Source: Ardenticatenaceae bacterium (GTDB lineage: Bacteria; Chloroflexota; Anaerolineae; Promineifilales; Promineifilaceae). From it: a stretch of 64,000 nt of DNA. The translations under genes and the position numbers were made by a program. A model generated the notes under the pieces. That model ran no database searches. It had not been told where the DNA came from and saw nothing but the letters and a program-made list of their open reading frames with translations. The stretch is taken from assembly GCA_020634215.1 (NCBI GenBank), contig JACKCD010000028.1, positions 1-64,000 on the forward strand, written 5' to 3'. Position 1 is the stretch's first letter, and every line of letters begins with the position of its first letter. Shown here in pieces: positions 50,081-58,852 of this stretch.

Positions 50081-51331
50081 TTAAAAAACGTGTTCCGGCC
50101 AATCAAACATCCAAGCGGTTAGCTGGGTACCAGTGGGCACTTCCGTCATTCCTTCGGGCACAATTAGCAGCGCGTTGGCTTGCACCAGCGAAGTCATAAT
50201 GTGGGATCCTTGGCTGCCGGTGGTAACGGCCGTTCCATCCCGTCTCACTACTGCCCGAATATAGCTCTCCCGTCCATCCGACGAAATCGTTTCCAACAGC
50301 GTCACCTGCCGCATCGGTCGATCCAGCATTGTGTGACCCGCCATTTTCAAAATAGCCGCCCGCGCAAACCGTTCAAACGACACCATCGCCGAAACAGGGT
50401 TACCGGGAAGCCCCAAATAAGGTATGCCGTGGTAGTGCCCAAAGGCCAGCGGCTTGCCAGGACGCATCCGTACCCGCCAAAAGCCAACATTGCCCTCAGC
50501 TTCCAGCACCGCCTTTACCACATCATATGCCCCTACCGACACCCCAGCCGAGCTGAGAAATAAGTCAACCCCTTCATCCAGCCCTTTTTGCAGCTTGGCA
50601 CGTACATCCGCTTCGGTATCCCGCGCCACGCCTAGCACAACGGGAAGGGCACCTATTGCCAGCACCTGCGCTGCCTGAGCATAGCCATTACTGTTGCGAA
50701 TCTTTCCCGGCGTTAGCGGCTCTTCAACGGCAACCAGTTCATCACCCGTTGCCAAAATGCCCACGCGAGGCTGGCGAATGACGGGAACCTGGCTTACGCC
50801 TAGCGAAGCCAGCACGCCAATCTCCTGCGGGCGCAGCACGTGGCCGGCCGCCAGCACTTCCTGCCCCACTTTTATATCTTCACCGGGGTGGCGCACGTAA
50901 TCGCCGGGCTGAACTAGACGGAAAATTTGGATAGTCGCAGGCAACGGCCGTTCCGACCCCCGCCACACCTCATCCGTATCCTCAACCGGCACCACCGCAT
51001 CGGCTCCCGCTGGCAAAGGGGCACCGGTCATAATCCGCGCTGCTGTCCCAGCCGTCACCGCCACCGCTGGTAGTGACCCGGCGGCAATATCAGCCACGAC
51101 GCGCAGCCGTACCGGGTTATTCTGCGATGCCGCAACTAAATCTGCCGCCTGCATGGCATAGCCATCCATTGAGGAGTTGGCAAACGGGGGCAAATTGTCT
51201 TGAGCTACAACCGCTTCAGCCAACACTCGCCCCAACGCCGCCAACAGCGGCACGCGCTCGGCTGGCAGTACCGATACGCCGGCTAAAACGGCCGTTAATG
51301 CCTCTTGCACCGTCAAATATTCATTCGCCAT
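50081..51331 (-). CDS. moeA: Molybdopterin molybdenumtransferase MoeA
   Basis: 416 aa. Ser-Ser-Met-Asp-Gly-Tyr-Ala and Asn-Leu-Pro-Pro-Phe-Ala are the N-terminal signatures. Ala-Gly-Ala-Asp-Ala-Val-Val-Pro-Val-Glu-Asp-Thr, Ser-Ala-Gly-Val-Ser-Val-Gly and Leu-Pro-Gly-Asn-Pro-Val-Ser mark the MPT/molybdate-binding domain III and the C-terminal domain follows. MoeA inserts molybdate into molybdopterin-AMP for molybdoenzymes. Its stop codon abuts the right-hand IS66 target duplication. There is no moaA-E or mogA in the window. Confidence 0.95.
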   Translation of the reverse strand: MANEYLTVQEALTAVLAGVSVLPAERVPLLAALGRVLAEAVVAQDNLPPFANSSMDGYAMQAADLVAASQNNPVRLRVVADIAAGSLPAVAVTAGTAARIMTGAPLPAGADAVVPVEDTDEVWRGSERPLPATIQIFRLVQPGDYVRHPGEDIKVGQEVLAAGHVLRPQEIGVLASLGVSQVPVIRQPRVGILATGDELVAVEEPLTPGKIRNSNGYAQAAQVLAIGALPVVLGVARDTEADVRAKLQKGLDEGVDLFLSSAGVSVGAYDVVKAVLEAEGNVGFWRVRMRPGKPLAFGHYHGIPYLGLPGNPVSAMVSFERFARAAILKMAGHTMLDRPMRQVTLLETISSDGRESYIRAVVRRDGTAVTTGSQGSHIMTSLVQANALLIVPEGMTEVPTGTQLTAWMFDWPEHVF

Positions 51332-51336
51332 ATAAA

Positions 51337-51410
51337 GGGGGATTGGAGATTAGGGATTAGAGATTGGAGAGTCGTTTAATCTCCAATCTCTAATCCCTAA
51401 TCTCCCCTAA
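51337..51410. repeat. Tandem-repeat inverted hairpin (GGAGATT family), longest member
   Basis: GGGGATTGGAGATTAGGGAT with further GAGATTGGAGA units face the inverted TCTCCAATCTCTAATCCC-type units. Almost every base of both ~33-nt arms can pair. It lies upstream of moeA and after the HD gene. Confidence 0.92.
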
Positions 51411-51425
51411 AAATTACCACACCAT

Positions 51426-52022
51426 TTACTGAGCTAAACGGCCGTCTAAATCCATCTCAGCCGCAGCGGCCTGCATTGCCACCAGCACATTGCCAATATG
51501 TTCCCATAGTTCCAGCTTGCCACCAAAACATTCGCGGGAAAAATCGGCTGTGACCTCTTCCACGTGATCACGGTCTACGCCAGCCGCAAAGGCACGAGTT
51601 TTCCACTTTTTGCGGACGGAACTAACGGCTACCTCGCGCAAATCCTTGGATGGGCGTACCAGTGCTGTAGCGATGATCAGCCCGGTAATTTCGTCACAAG
51701 CTAACAGGGCAAAATCAATCGGTTGGCTGCGTTCAACGGCCGTTCCTGCCGTATAATGGGACAAAATCGTGCGAATTGTTGCCTCATCCCACCCGCGCTC
51801 CCGTAAAATGGGCGCACCCGCAATAGGATGGCGATCTAAATCAGGGTGAATTTCCCAATCAAAGTCATGGATCAGCCCGACAACTTCCCAATAATCTGAG
51901 TCTGCCCCCAGCTTTTCTGCATAAAACCGCATTGCTGCTCCCACCGCCAACATATGACGCTGGAGACCACGATCTTGTACAAACTCGCAAACCAGCGCCC
52001 ACGCTTCCTCTCGACTTTTCAT
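51426..52022 (-). CDS. HD-domain phosphohydrolase-like protein
   Basis: 198 aa from the ATG at 52022 (GTG at 52025 is possible). His near residue 20 (Gln-Arg-His-Met), the His-Asp pair in Leu-Ile-His-Asp-Phe-Asp-Trp near residue 50 and His in Leu-Ser-His-Tyr near 85, with Asp in Ala-Cys-Asp-Glu-Ile near 107, form the metal site of the HD superfamily. It is a hydrolase of nucleotide or phosphate esters of unknown specificity. It begins 6 bp after ricT, so the two are co-transcribed. Confidence 0.88.
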   Translation of the reverse strand: MKSREEAWALVCEFVQDRGLQRHMLAVGAAMRFYAEKLGADSDYWEVVGLIHDFDWEIHPDLDRHPIAGAPILRERGWDEATIRTILSHYTAGTAVERSQPIDFALLACDEITGLIIATALVRPSKDLREVAVSSVRKKWKTRAFAAGVDRDHVEEVTADFSRECFGGKLELWEHIGNVLVAMQAAAAEMDLDGRLAQ

Positions 52023-52028
52023 CACGCC

Positions 52029-52997
52029 TTATTCATCCTCATCAAACAGTTCGCTAATGTCAATGTTATCATCATCAGCCGCAACGGCCGTTTTTTGCGC
52101 CCCACAATCACACCCCCCGTTCTCATGCTTGGAGCAACCGGCCTCAGCTTTCTTCTGCAACGCCTCTAACTCTTCCAGCGGCTCAAATTCATGGCGAAAA
52201 ACCTCAACAAACTCGCCATCTACGTCTACCAGCACCGAATCACGCATTGGGCGGACATCCACCACCTTTCCCTCCCCATGCGGCGTGCCAATGCGCTTGC
52301 CACGCTTGGGAAGCTGCTTCTTGGCCTCAACATATTGGTCATACTCAAACACCAGGCAGCAGCGCAGCCGGCCGCACATCCCGGTAATTTCCTGTGGACT
52401 CAGCGAAATCCCCTGCTCCTTTGCCATTTTAATAGAAACAGGACTAAATTCGGTGATAAAGGTGGAGCAGCAGCGCGGTGCGCCACACGCTCCATACCCA
52501 CCCAACATCTTAGCAACATCACGCGGCCCCACCAGCCGCATCTCAATTTGGGTACGGAACATACGGCTCAAGGCATTACGCAACCCGTTAATATTGAGCT
52601 TTTTATTTTCGGTAGCATAAGAAAAAGTAAGCCAGGAGCCGTCAAAACTGTACTCAGCCTTGACAAATTTAGCATCCTTAATACCCATTTCATCGGCTCG
52701 TTCGCGGCAGCTAATCAGCGCATCCAGTTCTTTAGACTCCCACACCTGCTTCATGACCAAGTCGCGGGGGTTGGCCTTGCGGTCAACTTCACGCAGCCCC
52801 TTGCGGCGATGCACTTTGTCCGGGGTAATGTAGGCAATGACTTGGGCAAGCTGCCGCCCCCGGCGCGTCTCAACAATAACATAATCACCGGGCTGAAGGT
52901 CGGTTAGCTCACCAATGGCAAAATGGTAAAGCTTGCCCAGCTTGTGAAAGCGCACACCCACCACGTCAGATTGAACAGTGGCTATCGCAGTTGTCAT
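52029..52997 (-). CDS. ricT: PSP1-domain protein, RicT/YaaT-like regulatory Fe-S complex subunit
   Basis: 322 aa from the ATG at 52997, with GGAGAG upstream. The N-terminal PSP1 domain is followed by the Cys-rich core: Cys-Gly-Ala-Pro-Arg-Cys-Cys, then Cys-Gly-Arg-Leu-Arg-Cys-Cys about 40 residues later. An acidic C-terminus carries extra Cys residues. In Bacillus, RicT with RicA and RicF binds two [4Fe-4S] clusters and promotes mRNA maturation by RNase Y and biofilm control. The HD gene lies downstream in the same direction. Confidence 0.93.
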   Translation of the reverse strand: MTTAIATVQSDVVGVRFHKLGKLYHFAIGELTDLQPGDYVIVETRRGRQLAQVIAYITPDKVHRRKGLREVDRKANPRDLVMKQVWESKELDALISCRERADEMGIKDAKFVKAEYSFDGSWLTFSYATENKKLNINGLRNALSRMFRTQIEMRLVGPRDVAKMLGGYGACGAPRCCSTFITEFSPVSIKMAKEQGISLSPQEITGMCGRLRCCLVFEYDQYVEAKKQLPKRGKRIGTPHGEGKVVDVRPMRDSVLVDVDGEFVEVFRHEFEPLEELEALQKKAEAGCSKHENGGCDCGAQKTAVAADDDNIDISELFDEDE

Positions 52998-53104
52998 CAA
53001 ACTCTCCATACAGGCCACAGCCTGATTGTTTTATAGGTTATGGTAGTTATAGCGGATTTGGGGGAAATAACCAAGTGGGGAAGAAACGGCCGTTTATAAA
53101 CAAT

Positions 53105-53674
53105 TCATGTGTCGCTAGTTCCTCTTACCTTCTCCCGCTCCCAATACGCTGGTGCCAACACACTCATCACAATGGCACTGTGATATACCCCATCCCACAG
53201 CAATACATCCCGCCGCACCCCCTCACGCACAAACCCAGCCTTTTCATAAACCCGTTGGGCACGGGGGTTAAAATCATATACTTCCAGCTCGATTCGGTGT
53301 AAGTTGAGATGGCGAAAGCCATAGTCAAGCATGAGGCGGGTCGCTTCACTGCCATATCCGTGCCCAAAGTAACGCTGCCCAGCCAATGCAATGCGAAAAC
53401 TAGCCGTGCGGTTAGTCCAATCAATATCATTGAGTACCGCTTCACCTATGTAAGCTGGGTCGTCACCGAGTGTAATGGCATAATCGGCGCGATCATCTGC
53501 ATCAACAACAGCGCGACAGAATGCCTCTATCTGGGGCAGCGCAAACTGTTGCTGTGTGCCCGTTAACCGCATGGTCTCGGCATCTTCCATGCTGGCAAAA
53601 ATGGCGGAGGCATCCTCAACATTTAACGGCCGTAAAGTCACCAACCGCCCCCGTAAAACAGGCTTGTCAAGCAT
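53105..53674 (-). CDS. GNAT-family N-acetyltransferase (RimJ/RimL-like)
   Basis: 189 aa. Leu-Arg-Gly-Arg-Leu-Val-Thr-Leu-Arg-Pro-Leu is the RimJ/L-like first strand. The acetyl-CoA loop Gln-Arg-Tyr-Phe-Gly-His-Gly-Tyr-Gly-Ser-Glu-Ala near residue 105 is the GNAT motif A (R/Q-x-x-G-x-G/A). Motif B, Asn-Pro-Arg-Ala-Gln-Arg-Val-Tyr-Glu-Lys-Ala-Gly-Phe, follows. It acetylates an alpha-amine of a protein or small molecule; the target is unknown. It sits 5 bp after thrC. Confidence 0.88.
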   Translation of the reverse strand: MLDKPVLRGRLVTLRPLNVEDASAIFASMEDAETMRLTGTQQQFALPQIEAFCRAVVDADDRADYAITLGDDPAYIGEAVLNDIDWTNRTASFRIALAGQRYFGHGYGSEATRLMLDYGFRHLNLHRIELEVYDFNPRAQRVYEKAGFVREGVRRDVLLWDGVYHSAIVMSVLAPAYWEREKVRGTSDT

Positions 53675-53679
53675 ATGGC

Positions 53680-54969
53680 TTACTTTTCCATTTGCAGCAG
53701 GAAGGATTTAACGGCCGTATATTCCCCCGCCACCGACCACTTACGCACCGGCCGGCGCTGAAGAGCCGCAATGGCCGTCCCATTGTCCACCGAAATACCC
53801 GTTTGCGCCTCAATTTCAGCCGCAAACTTCAGCGGCGATGCTGTAGAAATAATCACTGTCTGCTTGCTAGGGTCACGGTGCTGGGCAGCAACCTGCCAGC
53901 CAACGGCCGTATGTGGTTCCAGCAAATAGCCATATTCCCGCCACACCGCCTCAATGGTTGCCACCGTCGTCTCATCTGAAACCATGTACGCCTGCACCAC
54001 ATCCCGGAACGCCGCCCAATCATGGTAAAATAGCTCCAGCACCCGCACAAAGTTGCTAGGGTTGCCCACATCCATAGCATTTGAAAGCGTTGCCACTGTC
54101 GGCTGTGGCGCATACTGACCCGTGGCCGCATAGCGCACCGCCACATCATTCCGGTTGCAGGCCGCAATAAATTGGCTAAAGGGAAACCCCATTGCCCGCG
54201 CAAACAGCCCACCAGTTAAGTTGCCGAAGTTTCCCGATGGCACCACAAACTCTATATCATCCCGCCCCAGGCAAGCATAAGCATAGGCATAGTAGATAAT
54301 TTGCGGAATAAGCCGCCCGATGCTGATGGAGTTGGCCGAAGTCAACGCCAAGCCCGCTAAATCAGGGTCGTTAAACGCCTGCTTCACCATGGCCTGGCAA
54401 TCGTCAAACACCCCATCTACTTCCAGCGGAAACACATTATCAGCAACCCGCGTTAGCTGCTCCTCCTGAAGCTGGCTGACACGTCCTTTGGGGTACAAAA
54501 TGACAACGTTGATATTGTCTATGCCAGAAAAACCGTGGGCGATAGCACCACCGGTATCGCCGCTGGTTGCGACAAGCAATGTCACTCGTTGCTGCTGTTG
54601 CTGCAAAAAATGGCTCATCAGCCGCGACAGATTTTGCGCGGCCACATCTTTAAACGCCTGCGTTGGGCCATGGAATAGCTCCAAAATCTGGTATGAGCCA
54701 ACTTGCCGCAGCGGAATGGGGAAATACTGGGCAGCCATGGCAATGTGGCGCAGTGACTCAGCCTCAATTTCCTCGCCGAACCATTTTTGCAACACACGAT
54801 AACCCACCTCTGGCAGTGATGCGCCATGAAGGGCAGCTAATTCGGCCGCAGAAAAGGTGGGAAATTTTGTGGGAAAATAAAGCCCGCCATCAGGGGCTAA
54901 CCCTTGAAACAACGCTTTTTGAAACGTTACCTCTGGGGCTTGTTGGTTGGTGCTATAGTATCGAATCAT
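53680..54969 (-). CDS. thrC: Threonine synthase
   Basis: 429 aa, the long YL-type with an N-terminal domain (Tyr-Tyr-Ser-Thr-Asn...Pro-Asp-Gly-Gly-Leu-Tyr). The PLP lysine is in Gly-Pro-Thr-Gln-Ala-Phe-Lys-Asp-Val near residue 107. The phosphate-binding loop is Thr-Ser-Gly-Asp-Thr-Gly-Gly near residue 138 and Asn-Phe-Gly-Asn follows. It converts O-phosphohomoserine to threonine. It ends 5 bp before the GNAT gene. Confidence 0.96.
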   Translation of the reverse strand: MIRYYSTNQQAPEVTFQKALFQGLAPDGGLYFPTKFPTFSAAELAALHGASLPEVGYRVLQKWFGEEIEAESLRHIAMAAQYFPIPLRQVGSYQILELFHGPTQAFKDVAAQNLSRLMSHFLQQQQQRVTLLVATSGDTGGAIAHGFSGIDNINVVILYPKGRVSQLQEEQLTRVADNVFPLEVDGVFDDCQAMVKQAFNDPDLAGLALTSANSISIGRLIPQIIYYAYAYACLGRDDIEFVVPSGNFGNLTGGLFARAMGFPFSQFIAACNRNDVAVRYAATGQYAPQPTVATLSNAMDVGNPSNFVRVLELFYHDWAAFRDVVQAYMVSDETTVATIEAVWREYGYLLEPHTAVGWQVAAQHRDPSKQTVIISTASPLKFAAEIEAQTGISVDNGTAIAALQRRPVRKWSVAGEYTAVKSFLLQMEK

Positions 54970-54985
54970 CTATGGGTATATCTTT

Positions 54986-55360
54986 TTATGCCAATTCCTC
55001 AACATTGCCTGCATGGACGGTCACAAAATCTGGTGAACGATCCCATGTTTCGTCTTCAACCACGGAAAGCGTTACGGAAAGGGTTAGTTTGCCATCGGCA
55101 TAGTCGCTAATGTAATCGGTTGGGATGTAGAGCGGGTTGCCAAAGGCCAGGTTGATGACTTCTAGGTAGGCAGCATAAAGCTTAAGTTCGGGGTTCACGG
55201 TGTCGGCCGGCCGATGGTAAAGGCGGCCAGCTTCTCCTAAATGTTCATCATCGGCGGTATAAACGGCCGTATATTTCTTCACCTTCTTATCGCGCAGCAT
55301 CTGCGCCGCCCCCTCATTCCGCTGCTTCAATGCACTTTTTCCACCAAATAAATTAAACAT
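54986..55360 (-). CDS. Conserved hypothetical protein (DUF-type)
   Basis: 124 aa, mixed alpha/beta, with an AGGAG-type site before the ATG at 55360. It starts with a hydrophobic patch (Met-Phe-Asn-Leu-Phe-Gly-Gly) then Asp/Glu-rich strands with Tyr-rich segments (Lys-Leu-Tyr-Ala-Ala-Tyr). No domain is recognised. It directly precedes thrC on the same strand by 16 bp, so co-transcription is likely. Confidence 0.6.
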   Translation of the reverse strand: MFNLFGGKSALKQRNEGAAQMLRDKKVKKYTAVYTADDEHLGEAGRLYHRPADTVNPELKLYAAYLEVINLAFGNPLYIPTDYISDYADGKLTLSVTLSVVEDETWDRSPDFVTVHAGNVEELA

Positions 55361-55472
55361 CGTTTTCTCCTAGATTGTACAAACCTGCCGCCCAAGCTTC
55401 CAAATGCATTAAACCAAACGTTGTGTTTTTTGTCATCTAATCAATGTCACATCATTAAGCGCGGAAAAGCAT

Positions 55473-57269
55473 CTAACCAAGCGGTACTAGCGTATCAACC
55501 ATCGCCGGAAAATACACTTCAAACACACAGCCTCTACCGGGGAAATTCCGAATAAAAATACCGCCATTATGACCCCGGACAATGCCTAGCACCGTAGAAA
55601 GCCCCAGCCCTTGTCCAAATTGCTTGGTAGTAAAAAACGGGTCAAAGACCTTGGGCAAATTTTTTGGTTCAATGCCGTGGCCGTTGTCCTGCACTTCCAG
55701 CACGCAATAAATCCCAGGCTCTAGCGGCGTGCCCGTATATTGCCACAAATGCTCATCCCGCTGCTCAACCAGCACCGAATCGGTACGAATTGTAATTTGT
55801 GGGTCATCCTGCTCGGTAACCGCATCTATGGCATTAAGCAACAAATAGACAAGAAGTTGCTTGATCTGTTGTGGCTCGCTTTCTACAGGGCGCAGCCCTT
55901 CACCCAGTTCCAACTTCAGAGTAATATGCTTTGGCACCAGCTCAGCAAGCAGCGTCTCTTCTGCCTCAATCACCTCGTTTAACAACAACGGTTCACCCAG
56001 GAAATAAGCTCCGCCAGAATAGGTCATCACCTGGGTTGTCAAGGCCGCCGCTTTTTCCGCCACCGAATTGAGTTTATTGATGTAGATATTGGCCGGGTTG
56101 TCGCTTTCAAGTTGGTATTGGGCAATGGCGGCCTGACCCATCATTGCCATCAGCAGGTTGTTGTAATCATGGGCAATGCTGCCCGCAAACAAATCCAGGC
56201 TTTCCATTTTGGCGGCATAGCGCAAGACGGATTCAGCCTGTTTCTGCTGCGTCATGTCGGCCATGGTGCCCACATACCCAACATGGTGTTCGCGCTCGCC
56301 ATATTCGGGGGCAATGGTAACAAGCAGCCATTTCTCCCCATCGCGGCTGCTGACCTCAAATTCCAGTTGAAATGGTGCTGGTAGGTGCAGATTGCTGTCG
56401 TGATCAACGGCCGTTTCCCACTCATGCTGCACCCCTTCTCGATCTAGCAAATCCAGCAAGCCCAGCCATGGCTGCCCAATGACGGGTTCAGCATGGGCGG
56501 TCATCTCGAGAAAACGGCCGTTTGCATACAAACAACGCCCTTCCAAATCCAGACGAAAAATACCCACTGGCGACACTTCAGCCAGCGAACGATACCGCTT
56601 TTCACTGTCCCGCAGTGCCGCTTCCACCCGCCGCCGCTCCGCTAGTTCCGCCTGCATCTGTTCATACAGCCGCGCATTTTGAATGGCAATCGCCGCCCAG
56701 TTGGCCGCATCCGCCAACACCTGCAAATCGGCCAAAGAAAAGCCTTCGGGAGCGCTGTGTACTGCCTCCAGAACACCCAGAGCTGTCTCTCCCAGCAGCA
56801 GCGGCACCGCCAACAGTGCCTGGGTTGTATAACCGCTAATACGCTCCGCGCCCTGGTAAATCAGTTGTCGTCCCGTTTGCCCGGCCGCAAGCTGCGGCTC
56901 TTTTGTTTGAAACACTTGCCCCGCCACCCCAGCATCATAGGGCATCCGATACCCCTGTAGCCCAGTAGCCGCCGCACCAGAAATGGCAACAAACACAAGT
57001 TCCTTATCCTCATGCAGCAAAATGGCAACCCCTTCTGCCCCCACAAGTAGAGGAACCTGGTCGAGAATTTTTTTCAGCACCCGCTCCAGGCTTAAACTGC
57101 CCACCACGACCTGCCCCATGCGCCCCAAGGCCGCTAACTGCTGCTGCTCTCGCTGCCCCTGCTCCCGATTACGCTGCCCCTGCAGCAGCAAAAAGCCACA
57201 TAAGACAATAAGCGCAGCAACTAGGATAGTTCCCAAAATAAACAGACTTGTTGGCAATGTTTCAATCAT
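55473..57269 (-). CDS. GAF-PAS sensor histidine kinase
   Basis: 598 aa. An N-terminal membrane helix (Leu-Phe-Ile-Leu-Gly-Thr-Ile-Leu-Val-Ala-Ala) is followed by a GAF domain (~55-190), a PAS domain with PAC (~215-345; Gly-Ile-Phe-Arg-Leu-Asp-Leu-Glu-Gly), and the HisKA-like His in Ser-Ile-Ala-His-Asp-Tyr-Asn-Asn-Leu-Leu near residue 370. The HATPase has Asp-Asn-Gly-His-Gly-Ile and Gly-Leu-Gly-Leu-Ser. The Ala-His-Asp-Tyr-Asn-Asn motif belongs to the HWE/His-kinase-A_3-like branch that often works with a separate response regulator. The cyclase gene follows upstream on the same strand by 14 bp. Confidence 0.92.
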   Translation of the reverse strand: MIETLPTSLFILGTILVAALIVLCGFLLLQGQRNREQGQREQQQLAALGRMGQVVVGSLSLERVLKKILDQVPLLVGAEGVAILLHEDKELVFVAISGAAATGLQGYRMPYDAGVAGQVFQTKEPQLAAGQTGRQLIYQGAERISGYTTQALLAVPLLLGETALGVLEAVHSAPEGFSLADLQVLADAANWAAIAIQNARLYEQMQAELAERRRVEAALRDSEKRYRSLAEVSPVGIFRLDLEGRCLYANGRFLEMTAHAEPVIGQPWLGLLDLLDREGVQHEWETAVDHDSNLHLPAPFQLEFEVSSRDGEKWLLVTIAPEYGEREHHVGYVGTMADMTQQKQAESVLRYAAKMESLDLFAGSIAHDYNNLLMAMMGQAAIAQYQLESDNPANIYINKLNSVAEKAAALTTQVMTYSGGAYFLGEPLLLNEVIEAEETLLAELVPKHITLKLELGEGLRPVESEPQQIKQLLVYLLLNAIDAVTEQDDPQITIRTDSVLVEQRDEHLWQYTGTPLEPGIYCVLEVQDNGHGIEPKNLPKVFDPFFTTKQFGQGLGLSTVLGIVRGHNGGIFIRNFPGRGCVFEVYFPAMVDTLVPLG

Positions 57270-57283
57270 CAGTCTAGCTCAAT

Positions 57284-58366
57284 TCATGCGGTGCAAACTT
57301 CATAATAGAAAATCTGCTCACGGCGACGCTTAAGTGCCACCTGACCCAACGGCTGCAGTGCTGTAGTATCGCCCAGCAAACACGCCGTTGAATCTGCAAC
57401 CAAAATTTGGCCTGACGCTGCCCGCGAACAGAGATGAAAAGCCACATTGGTTGCATCCCCCACCACCGCGTAACGATAACGATGTGCCGCCCCTAAATAG
57501 CCGGCCGTCACCGTTCCCGAACAAATACCCAAGCCAAACCCCACCAGCGGCAAGTTTGTTCCCTGGGTCTGGGCGGCAAACTGTTGCAGCGAAGCAACGA
57601 CACATTGCGCCGCAGCCACAGCCCGGCCGGCATGGTCTGGCTGAGCCAAGGGCACATTAAACGATGCCATCACCATATCACCGACAATTTGGACAATGCT
57701 GCCATCGTGTTGCTGCAATGCTTCAATGACCACGGTTAAATAACGGTTTAACATGTCAAGCGTCTGCTCTGCTGTCAGTGTCTCGGCCAGTTCAGTAAAG
57801 TTGCGCATGTCGGCAAACACAATGGTGGCTTCACAGCCCTGCGTTTTGCCGGGCAGTGGCAACTGCTGCTGCTCAATAATTTCCTGGGCAACGGCCGTTG
57901 GCACAAAGCGACGAATAACATAGGCCAGTTGTTCTCGTGCCGCCGTCAGCCTAGCTGTCAGCATACCCAATTCATTGCGCTGCTGCTGCAACCGTTGGGC
58001 TTGCTCTGTGGGGATGGTGACATCTGTCATCATGACCAGTAAGCTGGCGTTATCGTGTGTTACTGGCTCAACGATAATATCAAAATAGGAAAGTACATCT
58101 GCACTGACATGTCGCTGCACCTGGCGCAGTACAAAGGAAGAACGTGTACCCTGGCTAATCTCCTGCAATGCAGGTTCAACCCCGATTAGTTCAGGCAACA
58201 GATCGGTTAACAAACGGCCGTTTAAATTTCCACCTTCTTCCCGACAGAAGACAGAGATTAAATCATTTGCCACAAGAATCGTCAAGCTGGCATCCACCAA
58301 GAGATAGCCAACCCGAAAATACTCACTCATATTGGGCGTTAAAGACAGACTCACTGCGGACTTCAT
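57284..58366 (-). CDS. Class III adenylate/guanylate cyclase with a PAS-like N-terminus
   Basis: About 360 aa from the ATG at 58366; a TTG at 58411 is possible. Residues 15-130 look PAS-like (Gly-Tyr-Leu-Leu-Val-Asp). The cyclase domain has the metal Asp in Val-Phe-Ala-Asp-Met-Arg-Asn-Phe near residue 190, the second metal Asp in Val-Gly-Asp-Met-Val-Met near residue 240, and the ribose/transition-state residues in Val-Gly-Asp-Ala-Thr-Asn-Val-Ala and a terminal Arg. It makes cAMP (or cGMP) in response to the PAS signal. It is followed on the same strand by the GAF-PAS kinase, so the two probably act together. Confidence 0.9.
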   Translation of the reverse strand: MKSAVSLSLTPNMSEYFRVGYLLVDASLTILVANDLISVFCREEGGNLNGRLLTDLLPELIGVEPALQEISQGTRSSFVLRQVQRHVSADVLSYFDIIVEPVTHDNASLLVMMTDVTIPTEQAQRLQQQRNELGMLTARLTAAREQLAYVIRRFVPTAVAQEIIEQQQLPLPGKTQGCEATIVFADMRNFTELAETLTAEQTLDMLNRYLTVVIEALQQHDGSIVQIVGDMVMASFNVPLAQPDHAGRAVAAAQCVVASLQQFAAQTQGTNLPLVGFGLGICSGTVTAGYLGAAHRYRYAVVGDATNVAFHLCSRAASGQILVADSTACLLGDTTALQPLGQVALKRRREQIFYYEVCTA

Positions 58367-58430
58367 TGTTGTCACAGGCTTAATAAAAGGGGCAAAGTGG
58401 AAAATTGTCAAGCATTTTCCCGCTTAAAAG

Positions 58431-58460
58431 TTGGCGAATAAATCCAGTTTGTGTTAAGAT
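58431..58460 (+). promoter_or_regulatory. Possible promoter of rpsT
   Basis: TTGGCG (58431-58436) and TAAGAT (58455-58460) are 18 nt apart. The start would be near 58468, about 50 nt before the TTG start of rpsT. Confidence 0.5.
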
Positions 58461-58518
58461 TTCTCTTGCTCTCACGCCTCCCGTAGTAGCGAAAAAGCAA
58501 AACGGAGGAATTTAAAAA

Positions 58519-58797
58519 TTGGCTAATATCAAATCCGCCAAAAAGCGTATTCGGCAAACCGCCAAACGCACGGCACACAATCGTCGGTACCATGCCGCCG
58601 CCCGGACTTATGTCAGAAAAACGCGGCAGCTCATTGACAGTGGCAATCTGGAAGAAGCAGAAGCAGCTGCTCGGATGGCGTACAAAACGCTAGACAAAGC
58701 AGCACGCAAAAATGTAATTCATCCCGGAAATGCCGCCCGCCGCAAGGGACGATTGATGGCAGCGTTGGCCGCAGCTAAAAACGCATCCCCCAGCTAA
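58519..58797 (+). CDS. rpsT: 30S ribosomal protein S20
   Basis: 92 aa. The start is TTG at 58519, with GGAGG 9 nt upstream, and the protein begins Met-Ala-Asn-Ile-Lys-Ser-Ala-Lys-Lys-Arg, the universal S20 opening. Ala-His-Asn-Arg, Lys-Lys-Val-like basic helices and the C-terminal Ala-Ala-Arg-Arg-Lys-Gly-Arg complete it. S20 binds 16S rRNA at the 30S base. The non-ATG start is notable. It is monocistronic with its own terminator. Confidence 0.97.
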   Translation: MANIKSAKKRIRQTAKRTAHNRRYHAAARTYVRKTRQLIDSGNLEEAEAAARMAYKTLDKAARKNVIHPGNAARRKGRLMAALAAAKNASPS

Positions 58798-58821
58798 CAA
58801 GCAACGAAAGTGGGCAATAAG

Positions 58822-58852
58822 AACACCATCTGGAAACAGGTGGTGTTTTTGT
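58822..58852 (+). terminator. Rho-independent terminator of rpsT
   Basis: AACACCATCTG pairs with CAGGTGGTGTT (one G-T pair) around GAAA, followed by TTTTT. It may also serve the convergent regulator. Confidence 0.88.
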
